From positions 111,139,360 to 111,203,359 of the forward strand of contig CM054181.1 in assembly GCA_028829895.1 (NCBI GenBank): a stretch of 64,000 bases of DNA, read 5' to 3'. Both the position numbers and the translations under genes were made by a program. Shown piece after piece: positions 12,985 to 24,525 of the stretch (position 1 is the first letter of the stretch; each line of letters begins with the position of its first letter). The stretch comes from Sinotaia quadrata (taxonomy: Eukaryota > Mollusca > Gastropoda > Architaenioglossa > Viviparidae). Below the pieces are notes generated by a model that was given only the letters and a program-made list of their open reading frames with translations, was not told where the DNA came from and did no database searches.

Positions 12985-12986
<2 letters not shown>

Positions 12987-13051
<65 letters not shown>
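12987..13051. repeat. (GA)n microsatellite
   Basis: An uninterrupted GA run of 65 bases. A 179-codon frame through it starts from GTG and is mostly Arg-Glu repeats; not a gene. Confidence 0.96.
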
Positions 13052-13054
<3 letters not shown>

Positions 13055-13154
13055 ACCTGTTATTTGCGATTTCTAATGATCTTGTTATTCATACAAATCA
13101 TAAAATACAAGCTATTATACATGCGCGCAAACTCGCTCAGTCAACTACAGGTAT

Positions 13155-13365
13155 ATTACACACACAGACACAGATATTCAAAATACACACACAGACAAAG
13201 ATATTCAAAATACACATACACCACGCATGTGTACTGCAGAAAGTTTAGTAGTGTTTGGAAGTTTAGATTAGGAAGTATTTTAGTTTAGTTAGGATTTTAG
13301 TTAGGACGTATTTTAGTTTAGTTAGGATTTTAGTTAGGACGTATTTTAGTTTAGTTAGGAAGTTT
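13155..13365. repeat. Two adjacent short arrays: 26-bp x2 and 33-bp x3
   Basis: ACAGATATTCAAAATACAC is repeated at about 13170 and 13196. A second array (13262-13362) has AGGACGTATTTTAGTTTAG at 13270, 13303 and 13336, exact 33-bp period. Confidence 0.88.
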
Positions 13366-13484
13366 ACATTGAGTTTAGAGTGCAGCTGAAGGTTATCTCT
13401 GGATTTACACTTAACAAAGACCACCTTCGATAGTTCTACAAATACCACCTTGACTGGTGTAGTCCTTTAAAAAAATAGACATAG

Positions 13485-13730
13485 CTAGCTCTGTATAGAC
13501 TGGACGAAACTAGTACTGTATGGACCACTCAATTATGATAGCCTTGTATATAGACTGGACGAAACTAGTACTGTATGGACCACTCAATTATGATAGCCTT
13601 GTATATAGACTGGACGAAAGAAGTACTGCATAGACCACCTCAAATATATATGATAGCCCTGTATAGACTGGACGAAACTAGTAATGTATGCACCATCTCA
13701 ACTGTGATATTTTCTGTATCGACTAGTCTC
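13485..13730. repeat. Minisatellite, 55-58-bp unit, 4 copies
   Basis: TGGACGAAA begins at 13501, 13556, 13611 and 13669. The unit carries ACTAGTACTGTATGGACCAC. Units become more diverged to the right. Confidence 0.92.
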
Positions 13731-13965
13731 GACTAGTTCTTCATACCTCAGTCTTAAATAATACTACTGGCATATCTAAATCGAAGTGAAAAAGTTCTAA
13801 AGTTCTTACAGAAATCAGATTTAAATACTGCTGCACAGACCTGGCATAAAACTAGCCCTATAAAGATTAAACTGTACTACTCCTGTAGTTTAAATAGCTC
13901 GGTTTATGTCAGAGAATCGTTGAATTAGAAATACTCTTGCATACTAGATTAAGTTTGACTAGCTC

Positions 13966-14020
13966 TGCACAGATCGGAGTTACTTACACAGATCGGAGTT
14001 ACTTACACAGATTGGACTTA
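13966..14020. repeat. Short tandem repeat, 20-bp unit, 3 copies
   Basis: CACAGATCGGAGTTACTTA twice in tandem, followed by a diverged third copy with ATTGGACTTA. Confidence 0.85.
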
Positions 14021-14199
14021 ATCCTGCATAGATAGGTCTTTAAAAAGTTACACACGGAAGAGTCTTAATTAGTCCTACTTGGACCAGACTTACTAACCCT
14101 ACTTAGGACGTGCGTACGTAATTTTCTTTTGCACAATCCAAACTTGAATACATCTGTCTTACCTAGTTCTACATCAGGGTGTACAAACACTACTCGCAA

Positions 14200-14296
14200 A
14201 CACATCTACAGATGTAATTGTATTTAGATCTATATAAAAACATACACAACACGTCTACAGATGTAATTGTATTCAATTTATAGAAACATACATTAA
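14200..14296. repeat. Tandem repeat, 49-bp unit, 2 copies
   Basis: CTACAGATGTAATTGTATT occurs at 14206 and 14255. Confidence 0.88.
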
Positions 14297-14299
14297 CCG

Positions 14300-14395
14300 T
14301 TGCAGTCAGCATGACCCATTTGTTCGTGGTTGGCAGACAATGTTGCAGACATGTGCAACTTTTGCTGCTGGTTGGCAAAAGCCCGTTTAGAACTA
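14300..14395. repeat. Dispersed repeat shared with 63505-63610
   Basis: TTTGTTCGTGGTTGG and, about 50 bases on, GCTGCTGGTTGGCAAAA match in the same order and orientation as TTGTTCGTGGTTGG and GCTGCTGGTTGGTAAAA near 63.53-63.59 kb. The two halves also resemble each other (TGTTCG...GGTTGG), so the unit is an internal dimer. Family unknown. Confidence 0.6.
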
Positions 14396-14975
14396 TTAGC
14401 TCTACATCTGTTTCATATCTCCACAGATTTACCGATGCTTGATTATCTATCTGTCAAGTGACCGACTCTATTAAAGACGCAAAACTAAGATTACAGATTT
14501 GTATTGTCTTGAATTTTGCAAGAACCAGAAGCATATGTTCAACACTTTGGAGACACAAATGACAGAATTGTGAAAACCATATGCCTGCAGATCCATGATA
14601 GCACTGGATCTCGACGTCTAAAGATCCATGGTAACAGTGGACCTAGATGTATACCAGAAACCTTCACTTTGAGTGACAACACCAAATGCAATAACTGATT
14701 TTTTTAAAGATAAACTGTTTGATAAATAACAGAAAAATGATAACAGGAAGCTTAGTCAACGAAATTGCTATGAAAATAAGACGAAGCAAATATGCAGACA
14801 ATGCTTGGCATGTGTTTAAAAAGAAAAAAGAAGATATTAAATAAATTACCTAAACAGCAACAGCTACAGCACTGTATTAGCTTCTCTAAATTGCAAATGA
14901 TAATAAAAATTACAGAACTAGCAACAACAACGTTATTGGTATCATCAAGTACTACAAAACAAAACAACACACACA

Positions 14976-14977
<2 letters not shown>

Positions 14978-15033
<56 letters not shown>

Positions 15034-15035
15034 AG
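14978..15035. repeat. (CA)n-(GA)n compound microsatellite
   Basis: A short CACACACACAC passes into a GA run and ends in GGGAGGGAGGGA. Confidence 0.95.
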
Positions 15036-15539
15036 GGAGATAGAGGCTTAAAACAATTTTCATAACCGAATGAAAATAACTTTAAAAAAAAAAACTTAAT
15101 AAAGAGCGTAGGTGTAGAGATAATATGAACAAAATAACAATTAGCAGTCGTGGTGCATCAATCAACAGACATGTGACGTCAACACGAAACTGACACATCG
15201 ATGAAATAGAAACACACACAGTGTTAACCGCAGATCAAAAGTGGAAAAATGACTTGTGTGAAGCGGGAACAACGTGCCTAGATTTCTGAAAAATACAACA
15301 ACAACAATGAATTAATGATAAATATTTTAAAATATCAAATGCATTCCTTCGTGTCCCATAGACCTATGCAGCAGCTTACCATGACCCCATAGCGTAAGGG
15401 CCCTTAACTCGCTCTTTTCTAGCAGCAGTACAAAAAGAGAAATGGGTGGATTTCTTTAATGAGCTGCAATAACCAATTTTCATGGCTGAGCAGGAAGGTC
15501 AATGTGACATGCACTGGATACAAGCTCTGCTACAGCTAA

Positions 15540-15895
15540 AGTACCACAAGAGTTTATCATTACCACAACTAGTCCTATAAACAAATTTACCATTATCACA
15601 ACTAAGCCTAGCATTAGAATTTACCATTTCTACAAGGAGACCTGCCACTAAGTTTGCCATTACCACAACTAGGACTACTGCAACTTACCTACCACCAAAG
15701 TTTACTATTACTTCAACTAGGCCTATCACTGGAGTTTACCGTTACCACAACTAGGTACATCACAAGAGTATACTATTACCACAACTAGACCTATCACTAG
15801 AGTTTACTATTACCACAACTAGACCTATCACTAGAGTTTACTATTACTAGACCTATCACTAGAGTTTACTATTACCACAACTAGGCCTTCCACTT
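15540..15895. repeat. Minisatellite, 34-bp unit, about 10 copies
   Basis: The unit is built on CACTAGAGTTTACTATTACC. Left units are degenerate; the right three or four, from about 15780, are nearly identical, one lacking a 10-base block. Confidence 0.9.
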
Positions 15896-16107
15896 ATTGC
15901 CCTGCGGCCATGGAAAATAAGAATTCATGGAGTAATCATTAAACTTACACTTACATAACTAATGGACGACGCTGGCCAAACTTAAAACGATAGCCTCGCC
16001 GTACAGACACAGCAAACTGCGCGCTGATCTTGATAAATTAGAGCGGCGTATTCAAATACCGCCGTTTAATTGCACATCTCGACGATTCGTGTGGCACAGC
16101 TTTCCAT

Positions 16108-16131
16108 CTCTCTCTCTCTCTCTCTCTCTTC
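16108..16131. repeat. (CT)n microsatellite
   Basis: About 12 CT dinucleotides, followed by TCCCCGTTTCGG. Confidence 0.92.
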
Positions 16132-16452
16132 CCCGTTTCGGGTTTGATTGGGCATAGATATGTAAAGACAGCTGTCTCAGTGTTCTATAGTTTGAGGCAA
16201 AGCTGGCGGGCAAGATGCTTTGATGTTAATCTGTTTCAGTTTTCGATTACATTCTGCACTTGTATACAACATGTGCGTACGCGCGCGTGTGTGTGGTAGA
16301 CTGTGTATGTTTGTGTGCGTGCGTTAGTGTTCATCTACAAGTGTGGTATCGAAGTAGGAGTTGTGTTCTGACTTTTTGTTTTCATCAAAGCATAACTAGT
16401 CTTTCTTAGCATCTGGACTTTGCGTTTACAAAAATAGGTAAATAAATAAAAG

Positions 16453-16501
16453 CTCCCCCCCCCCCCTCATCAGTGGGGTTGAGGTAAAAGGAAAAAAGAG
16501 T

Positions 16502-16553
<52 letters not shown>

Positions 16554-16570
16554 TGTGCGTGTTTGTGTGC

Positions 16571-16638
<68 letters not shown>
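16453..16638. repeat. Poly-C run and long compound (GT)n microsatellite
   Basis: A run of about 13 C lies at 16454-16466. The GT tract at 16502-16638 is interrupted in its middle by TTGTGTGCGTG words. GT tracts of this length can adopt Z-DNA. Confidence 0.96.
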
Positions 16639-16643
<5 letters not shown>

Positions 16644-16933
16644 TAGACAATAAAGAATGTCGCAGGACATGCCGGTATAACACAAAAGGCAGAACATTTT
16701 GTCTTTCGCTTGCTTGAGTGACCTACTTTCGATCCCCTCTTCAGATATTTCTTAATCGTTCCACACCTCAAAGTTCTACTTATAGTTTTTGATAGATTGA
16801 TATCTCCATAATATATATAAACACGATAGATTTTGGCTTATGACCCATCAGACTCTAAGACATCACACTGAAACAATTTTATTTAGGGCAGTTCGCTACA
16901 GATAAAAATGACGAGCAAAATATGGGTAATATA

Positions 16934-16969
16934 AGAAAAAAAGAAAGAAAGAAAGAAAGAAAGAAAGAA
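16934..16969. repeat. (AAAG)n microsatellite
   Basis: About eight tandem GAAA tetranucleotides. Confidence 0.95.
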
Positions 16970-17119
16970 CATACGACTAGCTTGTCTATCAATAGCCGCA
17001 TTGAAAATTGCCCGATAACCGAACCCTACACAACTGTATTTCGCTATTTGGAAGTACTCATGCTTAGGACATTGTGAAGTGTTTTATTTCATCAATAATA
17101 ATCAATTCTCAACAGCACG

Positions 17120-17403
17120 CAATCAAACAAAACGCCACCCAACATTTTGACCAAAAAGACAGCGACTTGAGATCGAGCACGTCAAAAGTACAATCAAACA
17201 AAACGCCACCCAACATTTTGACCAAAAAGACAGCGACTTGAGATCGAGCACGTCAAAAGTACAATCAAACAAAACGCCACCCAACATTTTGACCAAAAAG
17301 ACAGCGACTTGAGATCAAGCACGTCAAAAGTACAATCAAACAAAACGCCACCCAACATTTTGACCAAAAAGACAGTGACTTGAGATCGAGCACGTCAAAA
17401 TTA
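17120..17403. repeat. Tandem repeat, 71-bp unit, 4 near-perfect copies
   Basis: CAATCAAACAAAACGCCACC begins at 17120, 17191, 17262 and 17333, exactly 71 bp apart, with only a few substitutions (for example GATCGAGC versus GATCAAGC). The unit is GC-richer than the flanks and carries GAGCACGTC. Confidence 0.96.
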
Positions 17404-18261
17404 CAATTACAAATTAAAAGAAACGAATTTCTGCGACAGATTAGCATGGGGGGGGGGGGAACATAGAAAGAATAAAGTAATTAACAAAAGTAGGAGCACA
17501 CTAGGTCTGGCGATTGAATGAATTACGATATATATCACCAAATAGTATAAAATAATTTCTTTTTTTATTCCTTAGGACTGGTGATGATTCAGTAATATTT
17601 TTAACAAGCAAAGATACGTTAGGATTAACTGCCTGAAACTTTTTAAAATGCTGATGTTAGCTAAACTTTGTGAATCGAAATAAATAGCTCATTCTATTAG
17701 GGTGAAAGGAACACAAGACAAAATTAATAAGGACATACACACCATGACTCAACGCCATCTTCAGTCCTTGTTAACAAGGGAAATAACTCCCGTGTTCATA
17801 AATTGAATTTGAGGTAGTTCTCTTCAACCATAACAAGTAACTTTTAATATGTGTTTAGTTACTATATAAGTTTTAATATTTTTACAACACTTTCCTTTCT
17901 TAAAGAAACTTTTAAATTTAATTTTTATTTTAAAAAGTAGTTCTCTTTAATAATGTCTTTTAATGAATTTATTGTATTAACTTTTTGATATTCTTTTAAT
18001 TTTAAATAAATCTTGAGAGAATTTTTGGGGGGGTCTTGGAATGGGGGGGGGGGTTGAAGGTGGTTAATAAATTTATTATTTAACACGTCTTTGCTTTTTA
18101 TTTGTTTCAAAGAAATAATAATTTTATAATGTTGTTTACAGAAATTAAATTTTTAAAACAAATATTTGCAAAATGTTTTATTTAAAAATAGTTTGTTTTA
18201 TAGATTATTCACTCTAAGTTTTGTTTTATTCTAATTTATAAACGGTTTAAATTAGGCAGCA
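17404..18261. other. No gene seen: AT-rich DNA with G runs
   Basis: Contains G runs at about 17448-17459 and 18042-18052. The perfect palindrome CCTTGTTAACAAGG at 17766-17779 leads into GGAAATAACTCC. From 17820 to 18240 the sequence is strongly T-rich. Confidence 0.5.
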
Positions 18262-18537
18262 ATGGAGGAGAGCGTTCTTAGTTACGGTGTTCGGCTTTCC
18301 TCTCGAATCATTTCCCCCTTTGCGTCACATTGGGAGAATTCCTTGGGAATTAATATGAACACACCTCAGGTGTTGCTTTGCTTTAATTTCTCTCTCTTTC
18401 TCCACAGCCCGAGTAATTGGATACGAAAATATGCTTTAAATTGTCCCTTCGTCAGGATAATCTGCCTGCGCAGGACTGACGACTTTGCAAGTCATGACGT
18501 AGACCACCAGATCAAGCGCTCACTTGCGATTGGTTAG
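18262..18537 (+). CDS. Possible small ORF, 91 codons, unknown product
   Basis: An ATG in a favourable context (GCAGCAATGG, G at -3 and G at +4) opens a 91-codon frame starting MEESVLSYGVRLSSR and ending RSLAIG before TAG. No domain is recognised; the middle (about residues 36-48, LLCFNFSLFLHS) is hydrophobic. The region is GC-richer than its T-rich upstream flank, and TTTATAAACG lies about 25 bases before the ATG. The frame also contains a strong acceptor (TCTCTCTTTCTCCACAG ending at 18406), so the true structure could instead be an exon starting there; only the same frame stays open after it. It may be chance. Confidence 0.15.
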   Translation: MEESVLSYGVRLSSRIISPFASHWENSLGINMNTPQVLLCFNFSLFLHSPSNWIRKYALNCPFVRIICLRRTDDFASHDVDHQIKRSLAIG

Positions 18538-19205
18538 ACCATTCTTAAGCTATGCGCGCGCAGACGGAATTAATTTAGTGAGACATCCTTGAAAGAATAG
18601 ATCGAAGTCAAAACGCTAGGTAGCTAATGGTTTTAAATACTTAGTCTCAGTCATAGCAAACAGGTGTAAAGGTAAAATAAACAGTATCTTAATGACATTT
18701 TAAAAAAATTGTAGGCCTAAATAAATCAAAAAAGGCATCTTGATTAGGGATAGGGTTATGGTATAGTTAGAATTAGTGTGAGGGGGGAGAGGGAGAGGAC
18801 TTTATCACAAGTAAACACGCTTTTCACTTCATTTACTATCTGAACCTGCTCGTTCAGTGTAAAGAGAGACATGGAAGACTGTCATTTCCAGCACTTCCTG
18901 ATCAGAACGGATACATTTTTAAAGTTTTTTATTTTCAAGAACTCATTGAGCTTAATATACCTGCTTTTGCGCATCATACTTCACCTGGCTGCTATTTATT
19001 TTCGGAATAAATAGAAAATATGCACCTAACAACCCAAAGCTGCCGGTCGATCGGCGAGGTTATCAAGAAGGTTATCTAGAAGACTCTTTTAGCTTTGCAA
19101 GGTTAAGCAGGTCAGTTTCAGTCCCGTGCATCAAACTAAAAAGAAATGGGGGTGGGGTGATTGGGGGGAAAGACGGAAATGGAGGAGGAGGCTATACAGT
19201 CCTAG
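18538..19205. other. No gene seen
   Basis: Unique sequence with a G/A-rich patch at 18780-18800 and a G-rich patch at 19146-19193. Confidence 0.5.
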
Positions 19206-19328
19206 GTTGAAAACTTCGACATCCGCGTGTGTTTATGTGTGTGTGTGTGTGTGTGTTCTTGTGCGTGCGTGCATGCGTATAGAGGAAGAGTGAATACAGC
19301 ATCATGTTGAAGACCTCGACATCCGCGA

Positions 19329-19379
<51 letters not shown>

Positions 19380-19425
19380 GCGTATGCGTGCGTGCGTGCG
19401 TGCGTGCGTCCGTCCGTCCGTTCAT
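19206..19425. repeat. 101-bp duplication with (GT)n tracts and (GCGT)n
   Basis: TTGAAAACTTCGACATCCGCG at about 19207 and TTGAAGACCTCGACATCCGC at about 19308 are diverged copies, each followed by its own GT tract (19230-19256 and 19332-19377). A GCGT/CCGT tetranucleotide run follows at 19382-19422. Confidence 0.85.
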
Positions 19426-20664
19426 GACGCTGTTGTTGCAGCCGCTTGCTTCCTAACGGCACTTGTCTGTTTCCAAGCTCAGGCGATTCTCGATCACAGG
19501 CCATCATCACAGGGCATCAGAGATTGTTTTCTCACTTGGCCACCCTCCAAAACTCACTTCCTGTAACCTGTCAAACGCATCAATTATCCAAGTCCCTTAA
19601 CTGAGCCTCCATCCGATCGAATATCAGTACTCTCGGTGTCAGCCTCCGATATGGCGCAAGGAACACCTGTGCTGATGAAAAAATAAACACGAACTCCCAG
19701 GAGAACTGAGCAGGTGCATGAAGTTTTAGAGACGTACTTCGATAGTGGACTAAACCACGAAGTCCAAAATTACACACGTGGGTGAGTTTCAATGTACATA
19801 TACCTGTAATCCTGTACTTCTCAGATCAGTCAGATGAATAAATATTATATAAATTCAACTGGATCAACTGAGAAATAATACACTTGAAGAGCAGAACAAC
19901 TTTTGGTTCCTTTAGTATGTGTAGAAGAAGAAGAATTGGTGATTATCACTGGAATTTTAAGGCGAAGAGTTTGATATTAGAGTTACTACACTGTAGTAAG
20001 GGAATTGGAAAAGAGGCTTTCGCTTGATACGTCAGTGCTTAATTAATAAATAATACTGTTTGTATTAATCAAATAAAAATGCACACTAACCGATAATTTT
20101 TTAATTTACGGTGAATAACGCTTCTGGCATATTTTCTGGGAGATTTTGTCCAGAAGACAAATGGCGAGGCAAGATAACTACTATTGTATTCTTCTAATTG
20201 CTTGAATAATAAACTGATTTAAAGTTTTCTCGAGTTACTTTTAGTTTTGGTGCGGTGAGGGAGTGGTGTGGTTTTACTGTTGAGACGTATGGATGAATGA
20301 GTGTGACTAGAGATGTTGGTGACGTGTGCCACACTCACGGCTCTCGCGGATGGCTATTTAATTTTGCTGGTGGTGGTTGTCAGTTGTTGTCCCTTGAAGA
20401 GTGTCGGGTAAACGTGTATGCGCGCTGTATTCATGAGCAACAGTACTCTAACTGCAAGCATAATTTTAACCAGGCTGACCCAGAGGCAGTAATTGAAATT
20501 CTATGACTAGAGCTGACCACCCCCCACCCCCACCCCAATCCCTTTTGCAAACGATGCATATAGTGAACGCTTTTTCGTTCGTAAGCATTTTGCACGAAGT
20601 CACAAGAGGTTCGATTCTGTGTCGGTGTATATGACTTCGAAAGGCTGGATTCATATCTTAGTTA

Positions 20665-20890
20665 CTGGCTTCAGTCGTGGTCACCTACAAAGCTCAGTAC
20701 TGGCGATGTATATGACTTAGTGACTTAGTTCATGGTCTCCTACAAGGCTCAGTACAGGCGATATATATGACTTAGTGACTTAGTTCATGGTCTCCTACAA
20801 GGCTCAGTACCGGCGATGTAATATGACTTAGTTCATGGTCTCCTACAAGGCTCAGTACAGGCGATGTATATGACTTAGTTCAGGTCACAA
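20665..20890. repeat. Minisatellite, 48-55-bp unit, 4 copies
   Basis: CTCAGTAC begins at 20693, 20748, 20803 and 20851. The unit includes GACTTAGTTCATGGTCTCC. The shorter unit lacks one of two GACTTAGT words. Confidence 0.92.
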
Positions 20891-21214
20891 TGTCCATCTC
20901 CGATTACGTAAAACTATTCGGCTTCGGTGGTGTCAACGATCAAGAAAAGTTCTGGTCAATTCATAATCTCAGTTAAAAATCAAACAAACAGCAACTCAGT
21001 TTGATTACGTAAAAATCTCCAGTCTTGTAAAAGACTCAGTTTTTGGACACATTATACTATTCAGTTCTGGTAAAAAGTTCATTTCTGGTTCCAAAACAAT
21101 GCTCACTGCTCTGAACACGTACCATGAAAGACGACATAACAGCAGGTGGCTGTGTAAAATAACGGGTTGTCATGACGTCATTACAAACTTTTGCTGTCCA
21201 TGCAACTTATTTCG

Positions 21215-22032
21215 GCTAGACTTTCTAAGAAGCGGTTGACAAGACAACGAGCATGAATGCGTAAGAAATGGTATACCCTAATACATAAATCCTACACCCG
21301 AAAGTAAACTTAGGCAGGCTCTATGTATCTCAGAAAATGGGAGGCGGAGGGCTCAAGAAAATCAAAGATGTAACCGAAAAAGACCAAACACTATAAACGA
21401 AGTCACACAAAAACACAAAATTCTTGAAAATCTCAAATGATTCCAAATGCAGATTCTGCAAAAGCATGACTGAAACAATATAACATATATTCTCTGGATG
21501 TCAGTTTCTGGCTAGAATAGAATGCACCGAAAGATACAACGAAGTGGAAAAAATCATGCATAGAAACCTATGTGAGAACCATGGAGTAAAAACCAAAAAA
21601 AAATACTCGAGATAGAGCATGAATACACGAACCAGAAGTAGTCATGGAGACAGTAGAAGTCAAAATATTGTAGGATTTCGAGATAAGAACGGATCGAGTG
21701 ATTCCTGCACGAAGACCAGGCATTGTAGTTGTCAGTAAGTATAACGGCAGAGCAACAATCATCAATGCCGCTATTTCAAGTAATAGAAATAAAAATAAAA
21801 AAAGGAAATGGAAAAATACCAGGATCTCAGATTAGAAGTCCAGAGAATGTGAAATGTAAAAGCAGAAGTGATACCTGAAGTGATAGGAGACGTGGGGAAC
21901 ATAATATCTTAGTCGGAAAGCTATCTGAATAAACTACCTGGAAAACAGGGACTCGCCCCAGTACTAAAAGCAGTGCTCCTCGGAAGTCTCTACAACCTCC
22001 ATGAAACCTTGGATCTCCCAGAATCTTGGTAA
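21215..22032 (+). mobile_element. Non-LTR retrotransposon (LINE), decayed 3' end of the reverse transcriptase ORF
   Basis: Read across frameshifts on the plus strand, this region matches the C-terminal part of a non-LTR retrotransposon polyprotein. In order, I see a Leu-His-Pro-Lys segment and then GRLYVSQKMGGGGLK at about 21311-21355, typical of the region after the reverse transcriptase thumb. A zinc knuckle C-x2-C-x8-H-x4-C follows at 21448-21501, with a stop inside the x8 spacer. Next comes an F-E-I-R-T-D-R segment leading to ARRPGIVVV at about 21707-21739, where related elements have Pro-Asp. The tail shows VIPEVIGDVG and ends LPESW before the TAA at 22030. At least six in-frame stops and two or more frame changes show it is dead. 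The Asp-to-Gly change in the Pro-Asp motif and Asn for Asp in the following strand would also disable the endonuclease-like tail. The tail with CCHC knuckle and restriction-like fold points to an R2/NeSL-like or related clade. The clade is inferred and I cannot fix it by eye. The 5' part is absent, as is usual for 5'-truncated insertions. Confidence 0.85.
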
Positions 22033-24290
22033 GATTCCGCAACCTTGGTTCACTGCCAACAATCAGCAGAAGTCATGCAAAAAGTATGAATAATGATAAT
22101 CTAATAAAAACTGTCGTGTACGTCGATACGTTTGAAGAGGACAGTAAGGAGTGGGTAGGGCATATACAACCGTTCCTTTCATCTCGTGCTGAAAGACTGT
22201 TAAATGGCCCACTTTGATGAGGACAGACTAGGTAACACTGATTGTCTTATCGCCGTCACATCAAAACAAACAACAAATTGTCGTGGTTGGCCCTGGTGGC
22301 TGTGTTCAGAATATGCAGCGCGGTTTTGAGAATAAAGAAACAGAATCCGCTTACTGAAGAGTGGGCAAATAATGGCGCGCATGTCATGTGACCAAATGTA
22401 CGGGCTTGAAGCCAGCCACAGATCTCTGCTTTATCGTCGATATATTTATTTATAAATAGTGAGATTTAAAAAAAGCCTCCCATCCCTACTCTCAACCTTA
22501 TAAAAGAATTTTTAAAAAGTAAATGGTTTATATATTGAATTAAAAACCAATTACTTTGTTTACCTATGATATTTATTTTAAATGATAATTCTTCGTTCAT
22601 GTAAGCCCACAGGACAACGGTCTTTAAGTATCGTGTGCAACACGTTTTGTCAGAGCTGCCTGTTGTCTGTTAAGAGTTATTTTTACTTATCTCTCTCAAA
22701 CTATTTGAAGACACTCTGCAAGAACTGAAAAGGGGGAATTTTTGCACACGACCACTAACTCTTCGAGTGCTTGAGTATGGTAAGGATAGAGTATTCCTAC
22801 CCCATGCAATAAATATAGCGAGGGTTCTGTTTCTTCCCAACTTAGATATTATATATAAATGCTTCAAGCAGTTTGCAGTAGGCGTGGGGCATCCTTCTGT
22901 CTTTGAAAATAAAGAATCGCATTGAACTTTCATCACACTGGCCAAATTCTTTCACCCCTTGACCTATAAAGCCACACTAAAATTGCGCATCAATGATTTT
23001 AGTTCACTTTTAGAATTTTTTTTGCTTGTGGAGAGTCAGAGAGCATGGGGAGTGGGACGCTGTATTATGGGATGGCACTGTTCACAGACTTATTAGAAAG
23101 CTAGTCGAATAATAAAAAAAAGCAACAGCCGTAAAAAGTGGCTGGCAATATAATAATGTAATTATAACTCAATGTTGGGCGTGCAACATTTACCGGGGAG
23201 ACCTTCGAAAAGACCCGGCTGATGTGACAGCAGACGGAAACAGGCGGCGTGTACATTTTTCTGACGCAGTAGCGTCCCTTGAACCGCGCGAACTTCCTTG
23301 TCTGTAATTTTACGGCTTGTTATGACTAGTCTTGTAGACAGATGCAGTGAAGATTTAGGATTGCTCTCTCTCTCACTCTCTGTACTTACTTCATCTATTT
23401 CTCTATCATCTATGCGCTCATTCTATGTCTGTCTATCTATCTCGTGTACGTCATTTCTCTATTTACTCTCTCTGTTGAACTTGCCAAACACAAACATTCT
23501 CGCTGGATTTAATTTTTGAAAATGTTGTCGACTTATTTGGGGAGTGCCAGCATACTCAATAACTTATTTTCTCCCCATTGTTGTCTCCCTTGCTTACTGT
23601 CGTGAACTGGACGCCTGTTGCATTCTTTTGCGCTCCGGGTTTTAGTATCTGTCGCGGGATTCCCGTCTGGGTCTATAAGACTGATTGCCGCCCCTTTAGC
23701 ACCAAGACGAGTCGCCCATTTTCTCAAGTTTTAGTCTTAGGAGTCTTATTGTCTCCCTTTCCATCATAACTGACGGGCGGATCCACCCTTACCCTACACC
23801 CCTCCCTCTACGTTGAGGACTTTTAAAAATTGCTTTTGGTCATGAGCCTGGAGAATGGCGAGTCCATCCTTAAATATCGCATGAATACCGTTATTTTTTT
23901 TAAAAATTAAAACAGTTTTAAAAGAAAAGCGCGTGTGCGTGAATGCGAGAGCACGCGTGTGTGGTGGTAAAACTTTTTTTTTTTTAAATGTATTTATTTT
24001 TAGTGCTCCTAAACTCCAGTGCTTGACTAATAGAGTTTAAAATTAAAATGAAAGCCGTAAAGAAATCTCCGAAGCCCCTAACTCCGTTTGCCACATTTAA
24101 TATGCTTAGCTTCAGTTCCACTTAAAGGTCCATGGGGGAAAAAAACAACAACAAAAGCTTTGAAGTTTATTCAACATTCGAAGTCTAATGAGGGAGGGGG
24201 AGTAGAGATGGGGTTTATGTAATAAATCTCGACATGCTGGTCTGGTCTGTAATGAAGAAACTGCGCTTCATAACCATTTTTTTTTTTAGG
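22033..24290. other. No gene seen: unique DNA
   Basis: Directly after the LINE stop come ATAATGATAAT words that may be the element's 3' tail. Two minus-orientation AAGGGAGACAA words occur at about 23577-23596 and 23744-23760. Short frames lack good starts. Confidence 0.45.
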
Positions 24291-24525
24291 TGAGAGAGAG
24301 AGAGAGAGAGAGTAAATGAGTGAGAAAGAAAGAAGAGAGAATGAGTCAGTGATATAATTGTGAATGAGAGAAGAGAGAGAAGGAGTAACAAGTTAATAAT
24401 TGAGGGAAGAGTGGGTTACATAAATGAAGAAGAGTGAGAGATTGACAATCGATTGAATAAGAGAAGAGTGAGTAAACAGAATGAGTCAGAAAACAAGTAA
24501 GAGAGAGAGAGAGAAGAAGAAAAAG
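24291..24525. repeat. (GA)n tract with degenerate GA-rich flank
   Basis: A pure GA run at about 24294-24312 grades into about 200 bp of degenerate GAGAGAGTGAGT / AATGAGTCAG words with a loose 60-bp periodicity. Confidence 0.8.

Noticed and set aside
12709..13248. 179-codon plus frame
   Set aside because: No ATG at its head, and a third of it is the (GA)n tract.
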